Source: an uncultured Sphingomonadales bacterium
Lineage (GTDB): Bacteria; Pseudomonadota; Alphaproteobacteria; Sphingomonadales; Sphingomonadaceae
Direction: 5' to 3'
Length of the DNA stretch: 6,230 nucleotides
NCBI GenBank assembly: GCA_903868655.1
Contig: CAIPWG010000651.1
Span: 1-6,230 of the forward strand
The first letter of the stretch is position 1. Every line of letters starts with the position of its first letter. Below are positions 1-6,201 of the stretch, in pieces. Made by a program: the position numbers and the translations under genes. The notes below the pieces were generated by a model, which was given only the letters and a program-made list of their open reading frames with translations, made no database searches and was not told the origin of the DNA.

Positions 1-314
1 AGTACAGCATTGCGAAACGGCTGCCCGCTGCGTTTATAGTTTAATATTTCAACCAACACGGGGTGATGTTCGCGCACACCACGACTGATTTCTTCGGTCA
101 GCCACGGTTCGGTAAATGGACCGGACAGGAAACGACAATTACGACCAACCACTTCGTCGGCTGGATAACCCGTCAGTTGGCAAAACGAATCGTTACAAGC
201 GACAATCGGATTATCAGGCAAACGCGGGTCGCTGATGACCGATGGAATCGGGCTATCGGCAACCAGACGAAAATGGCGGCTCTGTAAAGACAGGAGATCG
301 GCCGTGTGCCTCAT
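1..314 (-). CDS. LOV-domain blue-light photoreceptor, EL222-like (partial, C-terminus outside window)
   Basis: The protein should bind a flavin and sense blue light through a LOV (light-oxygen-voltage) PAS domain. About 104 residues are visible before the reading frame leaves the window at position 1. They show the LOV signature GRNCRFLSG at residues 57-65, with Cys60 as the expected flavin-adduct cysteine. Also present are [10 protein letters not shown] (29-38), the N-D pair 41-42, LTGY (47-50), and [16 protein letters not shown] (89-104), the strand with the flavin-contacting Asn92 and Asn102. From memory these segments track Erythrobacter litoralis EL222, a LOV-HTH transcription factor, including EPWLTEEI and [15 protein letters not shown]. 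The output domain is outside the window, so a LuxR-type HTH, a histidine kinase or a short LOV protein remain possible. In-frame ATGs also occur at 347 and 371. I chose 314 because a weak GGGA lies about 10 nt upstream and the predicted N-cap helix fits. The first 300 bases are about 52% G+C, below the genes to the right. Confidence 0.88.
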   Translation of the reverse strand, partial: MRHTADLLSLQSRHFRLVADSPIPSVISDPRLPDNPIVACNDSFCQLTGYPADEVVGRNCRFLSGPFTEPWLTEEISRGVREHHPVLVEILNYKRSGQPFRNAV

Positions 315-519
315 AATTACTGAGTCCCAAACTTGCGTCACAACCATACAGGTTGCGCGAAATGGCCGCATGCAAATTGTTCATGCCCTTTGTGTCACGG
401 GTCATACGCGCACGGGCTTGGTATCGGTAACCCGTTGGAACTACTCAGATCGTTACTGTGATGAATTAGCCAGCATCACCGGAATGCCCGACTTTGATAT
501 TACGCACTGGCTCCGATAA
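315..519. other. Intergenic region upstream of the LOV gene
   Basis: This stretch separates the stop of the 520-828 gene from the LOV start, both on the minus strand, so it should hold the LOV gene's promoter and any terminator of the upstream gene. No reading frame in it resembles a protein I know. A small dyad, CAACC-ATACA-GGTTG, lies at 341-355. On the minus strand a GTGACA followed 17 nt later by TTGCAT is a possible but weak promoter. In-frame ATGs at 347 and 371 mean that part of this stretch could be an N-terminal extension of the LOV protein. I see no T-tailed hairpin. Confidence 0.5.
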
Positions 520-828
520 TCAAATGGCCAGCAAAACCGTGTCATCATCGCGCGGCGCGGTAGGCGTGTAGGCCGGCAACGGCTCAAACCCTTCGTCCAG
601 CACATCGGGAGCGCTCAGACCTGCCAGCTTGAACTGGCCTAGCCGCCGTTCGTCAGGGCTGCGCCATGCTTTGCTGAGATTGAGAGCGCTTACATAGAGA
701 TCGCCGTGCCGCTCAAACAGCACATGAGGCGCCAGCTTGATCATCTGGCCATTGTACAGCACCGCGAGAACCTTCTGGCGGGCAATGGCTTCCATCACTT
801 TCAACCGGGCATCGGGCATCATGGGCAT
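520..828 (-). CDS. Small WYL-domain-like protein of unknown role
   Basis: A 102-residue protein that looks like a single WYL-type (Sm-like beta) fold without the usual N-terminal HTH. The pattern seen is an initial helix (LKVMEAIARQKV, 9-20), then AVLYNGQ (22-28), LAPHVLF (32-38), LYVSALN (44-50) and a final strand QFKLAGL (65-71). This resembles the order in WYL domains, where these positions form the ligand-binding groove. The tail from about residue 80 is acidic and proline-rich. WYL domains usually sense nucleic-acid ligands or nucleotides in regulators; whether this short protein binds anything is unknown. The ATG at 828 is the first in frame, because an in-frame stop lies at 877-879. 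Further ATGs at 822 and 819 are alternatives, and none has a strong ribosome site. The protein is on the same strand as the LOV gene, 205 nt upstream of it. Gene reality is fairly sure; the WYL assignment is tentative. Confidence 0.72.
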   Translation of the reverse strand: MPMMPDARLKVMEAIARQKVLAVLYNGQMIKLAPHVLFERHGDLYVSALNLSKAWRSPDERRLGQFKLAGLSAPDVLDEGFEPLPAYTPTAPRDDDTVLLAI

Positions 829-1137
829 CCGCTGTTTGATTGGATCGCCCTGAAAACTCCGGGCGCCCTTGCGCTTTCACATCCTGCAGCACGCAGCGCG
901 TGCATCCGGCCATATGTCCAAGCCGTATGGAATCCAACATGCTTTATGAAATCACAGCGGGCTCGCCATTTTGGAACTGGCGGAGGCATTCGTCACATAA
1001 ATGAAATTCACAATAGTTTACGGTCTCAAAAGTTTATTTGGTCGATTTTTGTAAAACAAAGTGCAAAAGCGACATGGACATTCAATTCAAAATAAAATCG
1101 GGCAGCAAGCGAGTTCTATATGATTTTTATAACAATC

Positions 1138-1201
1138 TGGATTGGGCTTTCTTTCCCTTTTGCTATTTTAATGGGAAAATTTCTCAAAAAACAACAATCC
1201 A
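1138..1201. repeat. Nested inverted repeats in the AT-rich block
   Basis: The outer arms are TGGATTG at 1138-1144 and CAATCCA at 1195-1201. Inside them lies a second pair, TTTCCC at 1152-1157 and GGGAAA at 1173-1178, with a 15-nt loop. Together they could form a two-tier stem in RNA or mark a protein-binding region. Arms of 6-7 bp do arise by chance in sequence this AT-rich, so function is unproven. Confidence 0.35.
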
Positions 1202-1223
1202 ATCAAAATTTTTTCATAAACTA

Positions 1224-1251
1224 AACACAATATAGCTATTTAATTTGTGTT
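1224..1251. repeat. 28-bp dyad AACACAA-N14-TTGTGTT
   Basis: Perfect 7-bp arms, AACACAA at 1224-1230 and TTGTGTT at 1245-1251, flank a 14-nt AT-only-but-two spacer. The spacer itself contains the palindrome ATAGCTAT (1232-1239). The spacing puts the arms about two helical turns apart, which is typical of an operator for a dimeric regulator. No T-run follows, so it is not a convincing terminator. It lies about 400 nt upstream of the 520-828 start. Confidence 0.4.
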
Positions 1252-1265
1252 AATATCGATGCTAT

Positions 1266-1282
1266 TGCCGGATTGCACGGCA
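1266..1282. repeat. Short GC hairpin after the 1305-1802 gene
   Basis: TGCCG (1266-1270) and CGGCA (1278-1282) are complementary around a 7-nt loop, about 23 nt past the stop codon of the minus-strand gene ending at 1305. It is placed where a terminator would be, but on the minus strand the next bases are AATAGCATCG, with no T-run. It is at best a weak or Rho-assisted end. Confidence 0.3.
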
Positions 1283-1304
1283 GCGGCCGAAATTGGCTCA
1301 GCAC

Positions 1305-1802
1305 TCAAAAGCTCAGGCTGAGCGATCCACGGACGGGAATAACCTCCCAATCCGCACTGAGCGTATCGATCCGCGCCCGAATTTCCGCGATATCGAGATG
1401 GCTAACCGGCGCTACCGCGTGCCCGCTCGCGATACAGGCGTGCTCATACGTGGCGATCAGCTCTTCCGTCGGCACGCGCCCGCCCCACATTTCAGCCTGA
1501 AATGTCTCTACCAGGCGCTCGATCGCAGCCTCGCCGTCGCCGGTGGCCATGGCAAACGACACCGCGTCGCCCCCTGCCACCAGCGAGAGGAAGCCACGGT
1601 GCGCCAACGTGCTCTCTACCGCGTAATGCACCATATCATGTGGAATGATCCCCTGTTTTGGGCAGGCAATCGTCTCGGGCGCGCAGCCTTCGCGTTCGAT
1701 GCGCAAGTCATCGTATTTGCCAGCGCCTTTGATAAACGTCATTTGCATCGGTACACGCAAGTCAGCGGCGGGTGGCGTCACGAACAGCGCGGAATTCATC
1801 AT
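1305..1802 (-). CDS. Conserved-looking hypothetical protein downstream of M28 peptidase
   Basis: A soluble protein of up to 165 residues with no signal peptide or membrane segment; I do not recognise a named function. Its most distinctive parts are MTFIKGAGKYDDLRIER (21-37) and CPKQGIIPHDMVHYAVE (47-63). The latter has Cys47, His55, Asp56 and His59 close together, which look conserved or functional but are not a metal motif I can name. The rest alternates helices and ends in a basic/hydrophobic strand (VIPVRGSLSLSF). I vaguely recall similar proteobacterial proteins annotated as hypothetical. The start at 1802 is chosen because GGAA sits 5-6 nt upstream; it gives a 41-nt overlap with the peptidase gene. 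The ATG at 1748 (or 1742), 13 nt past the peptidase stop, is equally plausible: the distinctive sequence begins there and the extra 18 residues look like out-of-frame peptidase code. The overlap or tight spacing implies co-translation with the peptidase. Confidence 0.85.
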   Translation of the reverse strand: MMNSALFVTPPAADLRVPMQMTFIKGAGKYDDLRIEREGCAPETIACPKQGIIPHDMVHYAVESTLAHRGFLSLVAGGDAVSFAMATGDGEAAIERLVETFQAEMWGGRVPTEELIATYEHACIASGHAVAPVSHLDIAEIRARIDTLSADWEVIPVRGSLSLSF

Positions 1803-3462
1803 TGCTGTTCCAGTTGGGCCAGCTATCGCCATCTGCCAAAGTGCGGCCGAGCCGGTAATACAACCGGATATCTTCGGCGATGCCGGTCCAATCCCAATTG
1901 TCCGAATATTCGTCGCTGGGCTGATGATAGTGGTGTGCGACATAGTCGTCGGCTGCCGCATCACCTGCCGCCGTACCGCCGATCACCAGATCATGACCGC
2001 GCGCCACGTCAAACATCGGCACACCGCGCTTGGCCAGGCTGAAATGATCGGACCGATAATAATGGCCGCGTTCGACATGGTCCTCGGCACTTTCGCGCAA
2101 GCCCTCGCTCTTCAACGCCAACCGGAACACGCCGGTCAGATCGGACTTGTCACCGCCGGTCATCGCGTAATCATGTGCAACGCCAAACGGAGGCAAGGCA
2201 TCCATGTTGACCCCTCCCGCGGTTTGGGACAGCGCATACATCGGGTGCTGCGCGTAATATTCCGAACCGAGCAATCCGGATTCCTCCAGCGTCCATGCGA
2301 TGAACACTTCGCTGCGTGCCGCGGCGCCAGCCTGCACATTGGCTTTGGCCAGCCCCAGCAGTGCTGCAACGCCGGTGGCATTGTCGACCGCACCATTGCA
2401 AATGTCATCGCCGCGCGCGTCGGGCGTGCAATGGCCCAGATGGTCCCAATGCGCGGTATACAGCACGAATTGATCGGGATGCGTCTTGCCCGGCAGGATG
2501 CCGACGACATTGTGCGACAGCGACCGGGTAACGGTGTTGTCAAACGCGACGCTGGCCGACACGCCCAACGGCACAGCATGGAAACCGGCATGCCGCGCGG
2601 CTTCGGTCAATACGCCAAGGTTGAGGCCTGCAGCCGCAAACACTTTGTCTGCCGCCGGAAGTTGCACCCAGCCGTTGATTTGCGTCTGGCTCATGCCGTG
2701 GTCGTCGCTTGCCACAAACCTTTGCGGGCCCGACCATGAAGATTGCACCACATTCCAGCCATAAGCGGCGGGAAAGGTATCATGAATGATCAGCGCGCCG
2801 GCAGCGCCCTGCCGGGCCGCTTCTTCAAATTTGTAGGTCCAGCGGCCATAGTACGTCATACGACGGCCCTTGAAGAGGCCATCTTCGCCGGTCATCCAGT
2901 AATCGGGATCGTTGATCAGGATCACCGCGATTTTGCCGTGCATGTCGACACCGGCATAATCGTTCCAACCCAGTTCGGGCGCATTGATGCCGAAGCCGAC
3001 AAACACCAGCGGGGCGTGGTCGATTTGGGTGTGCGGCACTTCGCGATAGCTGCCCACGACAAAATCGCTGCCATAGGTCAGCGCCATGGACTGGCCCTTG
3101 CCCGCAATCGTCAACGCCGAACGGTCATGCCCGGCAATCGCAACAGTCGGCACGTCCTGCAACCAGCCGCCCTTGGCACCCGGTTGCAGGCCGATCTGTT
3201 TGTATTGCGCGATAATGTAATCCAGCACCTTGGGTTCTGCACGGGTAGCCGGTGCACGGCCTTCAAACGCGTCAGAGGCCAATGTCTTCACCGCATCGCG
3301 CATCAGAGGCACATCAGGCTGTGCCAAACCACCGGGCGCTTGCGCAAACGGCAGAGGCGCCACAGCCGTTTGTGCATGCAATGGCACGGCAACGCCTGCC
3401 AGCAAAGTGAGCATCAGCGTGGCCAAGTGACCGGCCAGGTGGCGGTGTGTTGCGGTTGTCAT
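1762..3462 (-). CDS. Secreted M28-family zinc metallopeptidase with PA-like insert
   Basis: Probable exported aminopeptidase-type metalloenzyme of 566 residues, close to the usual size of M28 peptidases with a protease-associated (PA) domain. The N-terminus has basic residues, then a hydrophobic stretch (LATLMLTLLAGVAVPL, 13-28) and a likely signal-peptidase site after LHA (28-30), so it acts in the periplasm or outside. Residues about 150-250 form the PA-like insert (PLVFVGFGI, GKIAVILIND, GAAGALIIHD). The catalytic domain shows the dinuclear-zinc set: His338 in AHWDH, Asp360 in GAVDNATG, general base Glu393 with ligand Glu394 in LEESG, Asp421 in NMDA, and His513 in YHQPSD. All expected ligands are present, so it should be active. 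The ATG at 3462 is the first in frame; GGAA lies 10 nt upstream. An in-frame TTG at 3480 would add six residues. It follows the pirin genes by 75 nt and precedes the small unknown gene. Substrate cannot be read from sequence. Confidence 0.94.
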   Translation of the reverse strand: MTTATHRHLAGHLATLMLTLLAGVAVPLHAQTAVAPLPFAQAPGGLAQPDVPLMRDAVKTLASDAFEGRAPATRAEPKVLDYIIAQYKQIGLQPGAKGGWLQDVPTVAIAGHDRSALTIAGKGQSMALTYGSDFVVGSYREVPHTQIDHAPLVFVGFGINAPELGWNDYAGVDMHGKIAVILINDPDYWMTGEDGLFKGRRMTYYGRWTYKFEEAARQGAAGALIIHDTFPAAYGWNVVQSSWSGPQRFVASDDHGMSQTQINGWVQLPAADKVFAAAGLNLGVLTEAARHAGFHAVPLGVSASVAFDNTVTRSLSHNVVGILPGKTHPDQFVLYTAHWDHLGHCTPDARGDDICNGAVDNATGVAALLGLAKANVQAGAAARSEVFIAWTLEESGLLGSEYYAQHPMYALSQTAGGVNMDALPPFGVAHDYAMTGGDKSDLTGVFRLALKSEGLRESAEDHVERGHYYRSDHFSLAKRGVPMFDVARGHDLVIGGTAAGDAAADDYVAHHYHQPSDEYSDNWDWTGIAEDIRLYYRLGRTLADGDSWPNWNSNDEFRAVRDATRR

Positions 3463-3537
3463 GAACCCGACATTCCACAAGATCGCTACCTCGGCAAGAC
3501 TGCACGATTTGTGCGATCACCGCGCGCGCCAAACGCT

Positions 3538-4455
3538 TCAGGCCAGCTGGGCACCCGGCACATCGGGTGGCAACGGGATGAATTCGGTTTCACCGGGCAC
3601 TTGCGCAAACCGACCCTCGCGCCAATCGCTGCGCGCCTGTTTGATCCGATCCGGACGCGATGACACGAAATTCCAGTCAATAAAGCGCTTTTCTGCGAAT
3701 GGCTCGCCGCCCACCAGCATCAAGCGGGTAGTCTCATCGCTGGTCAGCACGACTTCGGCACCCGGTTTCAGAACCACCAGTTGCGCCGCGCCAAACGCGC
3801 CGTCCTGCCCTTCGACCCGCACGCTGCCACTTACCACATAGACCGCGCGTTCGATGTGATCGGCGGCAAAGCGATAGCGCGCCCCCGGCGCAAGTGACAG
3901 ATCGGCATAGATCATGTCGGAAAATGTCTGAACGGGCGACACCAACCCGTCGGCGCTACCCGCGATCAGTGTCAGGCATGTTCCGCCATCCTCCGCCGCA
4001 GGGATCGCATCGGCAGCGTAATGCGTGAACGCCGGGGCGGTTTCCTCATGCTCCGCAGGCAGCGCGATCCACGTTTGCAGACCGAACAGGCGCGCCTCGA
4101 CACCGCGCCGTGCATCGGGTGTGCGTTCGGAATGGGTGATCCCGCGCCCTGCAGTCATCCAGTTCACTTCCCCCGGCCGGATCACTTGCGCGCTGCCCAA
4201 CGAATCGCGGTGCATGATCTCGCCTTCCAGCAGGAACGTCACCGTCGCGAGCCCGATGTGCGGATGCGGCCGCACATCAAGCGCCTGTTCGCCCGTGAAC
4301 GCCACCGGCCCCATCTGATCGAGGAAGATAAATGGCCCGACCATCCGCCGATGCGCGCTGGGCAAAGCGCGGCGCACGGTAAAACCATCGCCCAGATCGC
4401 GTACGGGAGGAACTATGACCGTATCTACGGCGGACAAGGATGGGGCAGATGTCAT
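3538..4455 (-). CDS. Pirin family protein (long, canonical two-domain type)
   Basis: A 305-residue bicupin of the pirin family, a cytoplasmic non-haem-metal protein family whose members include quercetin 2,3-dioxygenases and redox-responsive cofactors. The N-terminal cupin has the metal-ligand set His64 and His66 (RPHPHIG), His108 and Glu110 (GITHSE), matching the H-x-H ... H-x-E arrangement of human pirin, plus HRDSLG at 82-87. The second cupin (pirin C-terminal domain) spans about 175-260, including YVVSGSVRVEG and MLVGGEPF. The tail FAQVPGETEFIPLP is typical of the long class. An AAAGG 8 nt before the ATG at 4455 is a good ribosome site, and only 17 nt separate it from the stop of the other pirin gene, so the two are co-transcribed. 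Identity as a pirin is secure; whether it is a dioxygenase or regulator is not. Confidence 0.95.
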   Translation of the reverse strand: MTSAPSLSAVDTVIVPPVRDLGDGFTVRRALPSAHRRMVGPFIFLDQMGPVAFTGEQALDVRPHPHIGLATVTFLLEGEIMHRDSLGSAQVIRPGEVNWMTAGRGITHSERTPDARRGVEARLFGLQTWIALPAEHEETAPAFTHYAADAIPAAEDGGTCLTLIAGSADGLVSPVQTFSDMIYADLSLAPGARYRFAADHIERAVYVVSGSVRVEGQDGAFGAAQLVVLKPGAEVVLTSDETTRLMLVGGEPFAEKRFIDWNFVSSRPDRIKQARSDWREGRFAQVPGETEFIPLPPDVPGAQLA

Positions 4456-4472
4456 TACTCAACCTTTCGCAA

Positions 4473-5171
4473 TCACAGGGTATCGACAAGCACCACTTCG
4501 GCATCATCGAGCGCGGTAATCGTGATCACGTCTTCGTCCGCGATCGCTACCCCGTCGCGCGCGCTCGCTTCGATCCCGTTGACCATGATCCGGCCCGTCG
4601 CGGGCACCAGATAGCCTTTACGCTCTGTGCCCAGCGTATAATCGACCGTCTCGCCTGCACGGATCGTGCCGGCAACCAGTCGCGCTGGTGTGCGGATCGG
4701 CAAGGCATCGCCGTCTTCGGCATAACCGCTGGCCAGCACCACCAATTGGCCCGAACGTTCGCCTTTGGGAAACGCGCGCGCGCCCCAGCCCGGCTGTTCA
4801 CCCCCCCGCGTGGGCTGAATCCAGATCTGGAACAGCGTCGTGGCCTCATCTTCCAGATTGTATTCAGCATGGGTGATGCCGGTACCAGCACTCATCACTT
4901 GTATGTCGCCTGCTGCGGTGCGCCCCTGGTTACCCAGGCTGTCACGGTGTGTGATCGCACCGGTGCGGACATATGTAATGATTTCCATGTCGCGATGCGG
5001 ATGGGGCGGAAAACCGCTTTTGGCGGCGATGGTATCATCGTTCCACACGCGCAAATTGCCCCAGTTCATGCGGTTCCGGTCGTGATAGTCGGCAAAGGAA
5101 AAGTGGTGACGGGCATCGAGCCAACCATGGTTGGCATGGCCAATCCCGCCAAACGGACGCAGTTCGATCAT
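4473..5171 (-). CDS. Pirin family protein (short, YhhW-like)
   Basis: A 232-residue pirin of the short class, the same length class as E. coli YhhW, for which quercetinase activity has been reported. Metal ligands are His57 and His59 (PPHPHRDME), His101 and Glu103 (GITHAEYN); these numbers coincide with those I recall for YhhW. ITHRDSLGNQG (73-83) and VMSAGTGITH (92-101) are hallmark pirin strings. The C-terminal half is a shortened second cupin ending EVVLVDTL, without the metal site. GGAG 7 nt before the ATG at 5171 is a strong ribosome site and fixes the start. It is the first gene of the minus-strand cluster, with the long pirin next (17 nt). It is divergent from the LysR gene across 94 bp, so LysR control is likely. 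The natural substrate is unknown. Confidence 0.95.
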   Translation of the reverse strand: MIELRPFGGIGHANHGWLDARHHFSFADYHDRNRMNWGNLRVWNDDTIAAKSGFPPHPHRDMEIITYVRTGAITHRDSLGNQGRTAAGDIQVMSAGTGITHAEYNLEDEATTLFQIWIQPTRGGEQPGWGARAFPKGERSGQLVVLASGYAEDGDALPIRTPARLVAGTIRAGETVDYTLGTERKGYLVPATGRIMVNGIEASARDGVAIADEDVITITALDDAEVVLVDTL

Positions 5172-5190
5172 CGTGTGTCTCCATTCGTTG

Positions 5191-5219
5191 TTGACCCCAG
5201 ATTAGGGCTTGCTCAAACT
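5191..5219 (+). promoter_or_regulatory. Possible promoter of the LysR gene
   Basis: TTGACC (5191-5196) matches five of six bases of a -35 box, and 17 nt later CAAACT (5214-5219) is a poor -10 box (three of six). Transcription from it would start near 5227 and give a leader of about 39 nt. It overlaps the dyad at 5209-5232, as expected of an autorepressed LysR gene. The weak -10 makes this a tentative call. Confidence 0.3.
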
Positions 5220-5232
5220 AAAAAAAGAGCAA
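5209..5232. promoter_or_regulatory. Dyad TTGCTC-N12-GAGCAA, candidate LysR operator
   Basis: Perfect 6-bp arms TTGCTC (5209-5214) and GAGCAA (5227-5232) flank a 12-nt A-rich spacer. The dyad sits near the middle of the 94-bp gap between the divergent short pirin and LysR genes: 37 nt from the pirin ATG and 33 nt from the LysR ATG. LysR-type regulators usually bind an interrupted dyad in exactly such a shared region, so this is the best operator candidate. The arm spacing is wider than a minimal T-N11-A box, so the true half-sites may differ. Confidence 0.5.
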
Positions 5233-5265
5233 TGATGGCAATGCATCGATGAAGGATGTTTATTA

Positions 5266-6201
5266 ATGGCATTGCCTGATCTCGAAGCCTGGGCGATTTT
5301 TGCCAAAGTCGTCGCCACTGGATCGTTTGCCGCAGCCGCAGACGCGCTCGGACTGTCAAAGCCCACTGTGTCAAAAGCTGTTGCGCGGCTGGAGCTGCGG
5401 CTGGGCGTGCCACTGCTGCACCGCACCAGCCGGCGCCTGGCGCTGACTGAAAGCGGACGCGGCGTGCTGGACAAAGCACAGCGCATTCTGGCCGAAGGCG
5501 AAGCCGCAGAGGCCCAGGCTCGGGCCGAGGGCGATACGCCACGCGGGCAAGTGCGACTGGCTGTGCCGATGAGCTTTGGCCTGCGCCATGTCGCCCCGCT
5601 GCTGCCCGAATTTCTCGATCTCTACCCGCAAGTCAGCATCGATCTCGACTTGTCGGATGCGCTGGTCGATGTGGTGGGCGGCGGACACGATATCGTGTTG
5701 CGCATCGCCAGTCTGGCCAGTTCATCGTTGCGCGCGCGGCGACTGTGCGTGGTGCGGCGGCCGCTGGTGGCAAGCCCCGGTTACGTTGCGCACCACGGCT
5801 GCCCCAACCACCCGCGCGATCTGGCCGCACATCGCACACTGTTATACAGCAATCTCGACCATCCCGAAACTTGGCGCTTTGTCCATGCAAGCGAAGGCGA
5901 TTATTGCGTGACTGTAAAAGGCTGCCTTTCCGCCAACAACGCCGATGCGTTGAACCCACCCTTGCTAGCTGGACAAGGCATCGCGGTGCAACCCGATTTC
6001 ATGGTGTGGGACCACCTCAAAAGCGGCGCACTCATCGCGCTGCTGCCCGAATGGCGTTATCCCGATATCGCACTCCATCTGGTGACCCCGCCAGGCCACC
6101 AGCGTCCGGCGCGCGTGCGCGTACTGATGGCGTTTCTCGCCGAACGCCTGTCGCACCAACCTTGGGCACAGGCCGAGCCTGACGCTGGCGCCATCTTCTA
6201 A
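5266..6201 (+). CDS. LysR-type transcriptional regulator
   Basis: A 311-residue DNA-binding regulator of normal LysR length. Residues 5-64 form the winged HTH ([20 protein letters not shown], then [16 protein letters not shown] and [13 protein letters not shown]). A linker helix follows (about 65-90), and from GQVRLAVP (94-101) onwards comes the periplasmic-binding-protein-like effector domain, with [19 protein letters not shown] and a late [15 protein letters not shown] segment. The DNLVDV-type stretch ([16 protein letters not shown]) places it in the CrgA/TsaR-like group common in proteobacteria. AAGGA at 5252-5256, 9 nt before the ATG, supports the start. It is divergent from the short pirin gene, so the likely targets are the pirin genes and itself. 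LysR-pirin neighbours are known elsewhere, for example E. coli yhaJ-yhaK. The inducer is unknown; an aromatic or electrophilic compound is a guess from that parallel. Confidence 0.94.
   Translation: MALPDLEAWAIFAKVVATGSFAAAADALGLSKPTVSKAVARLELRLGVPLLHRTSRRLALTESGRGVLDKAQRILAEGEAAEAQARAEGDTPRGQVRLAVPMSFGLRHVAPLLPEFLDLYPQVSIDLDLSDALVDVVGGGHDIVLRIASLASSSLRARRLCVVRRPLVASPGYVAHHGCPNHPRDLAAHRTLLYSNLDHPETWRFVHASEGDYCVTVKGCLSANNADALNPPLLAGQGIAVQPDFMVWDHLKSGALIALLPEWRYPDIALHLVTPPGHQRPARVRVLMAFLAERLSHQPWAQAEPDAGAIF

Larger units (their letters stand above)
829..1304. other. Long non-coding, partly AT-rich intergenic region
   Basis: There is no credible gene on either strand over 476 nt. The right part is very AT-rich: positions 1021-1260 count to 71 G+C out of 240 (about 30%), and 1201-1260 to 11 of 60, against more than 60% in neighbouring genes. 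The reading frames crossing it (for example 1038-1235, plus) give lysine-, phenylalanine- and asparagine-rich strings with no motif, as expected from AT-rich DNA. It lies downstream of the 1305-1802 gene and upstream of the 520-828 gene, both on the minus strand, so it most likely contains the latter's promoter. A minus-strand TAAAAT in the block around 1168 could be a -10 box but lacks a convincing partner. Inverted repeats inside it are listed separately. Confidence 0.7.

Noticed and set aside
235..519. Plus-strand frame of 94 codons over the LOV upstream region
   Set aside because: It is partly antisense to the LOV gene, shows no domain pattern and has no clear ribosome site.
713..940. Minus-strand frame overlapping the 520-828 gene
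   Set aside because: It is in another frame of a better-supported gene, and its protein has no hydrophobic core or known motif.
974..991. EcfG-type stress promoter (GGAAC ... GTT)
   Set aside because: GGAAC is present near 974, but only a GTC follows, at 14 nt, outside the usual spacing.
706..1235. Plus-strand frames at 706-1095 and 1038-1235
   Set aside because: The first is antisense to the WYL-like gene, then low-complexity AT-rich code; the second is made only of AT-rich residues with no motif or ribosome site.
3463..3537. Terminator between the long pirin and M28 genes
   Set aside because: Only a short GCAC-GATTT-GTGC dyad is present with no T-run, so neither a terminator nor a separate promoter can be supported.
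1293..3663. Long plus-strand reading frames at 1293-2042, 1645-2739 and 2743-3663
   Set aside because: They are antisense to the M28 peptidase and its neighbour, have no recognisable motifs, and are rich in His, Arg, Gln and Ala as expected from mirrored high-G+C coding sequence.
4021..5252. Plus-strand frames at 4021-4614 and 4440-5252
   Set aside because: They are shadows of the two pirin genes, whose metal-ligand motifs and ribosome sites are unambiguous on the minus strand.
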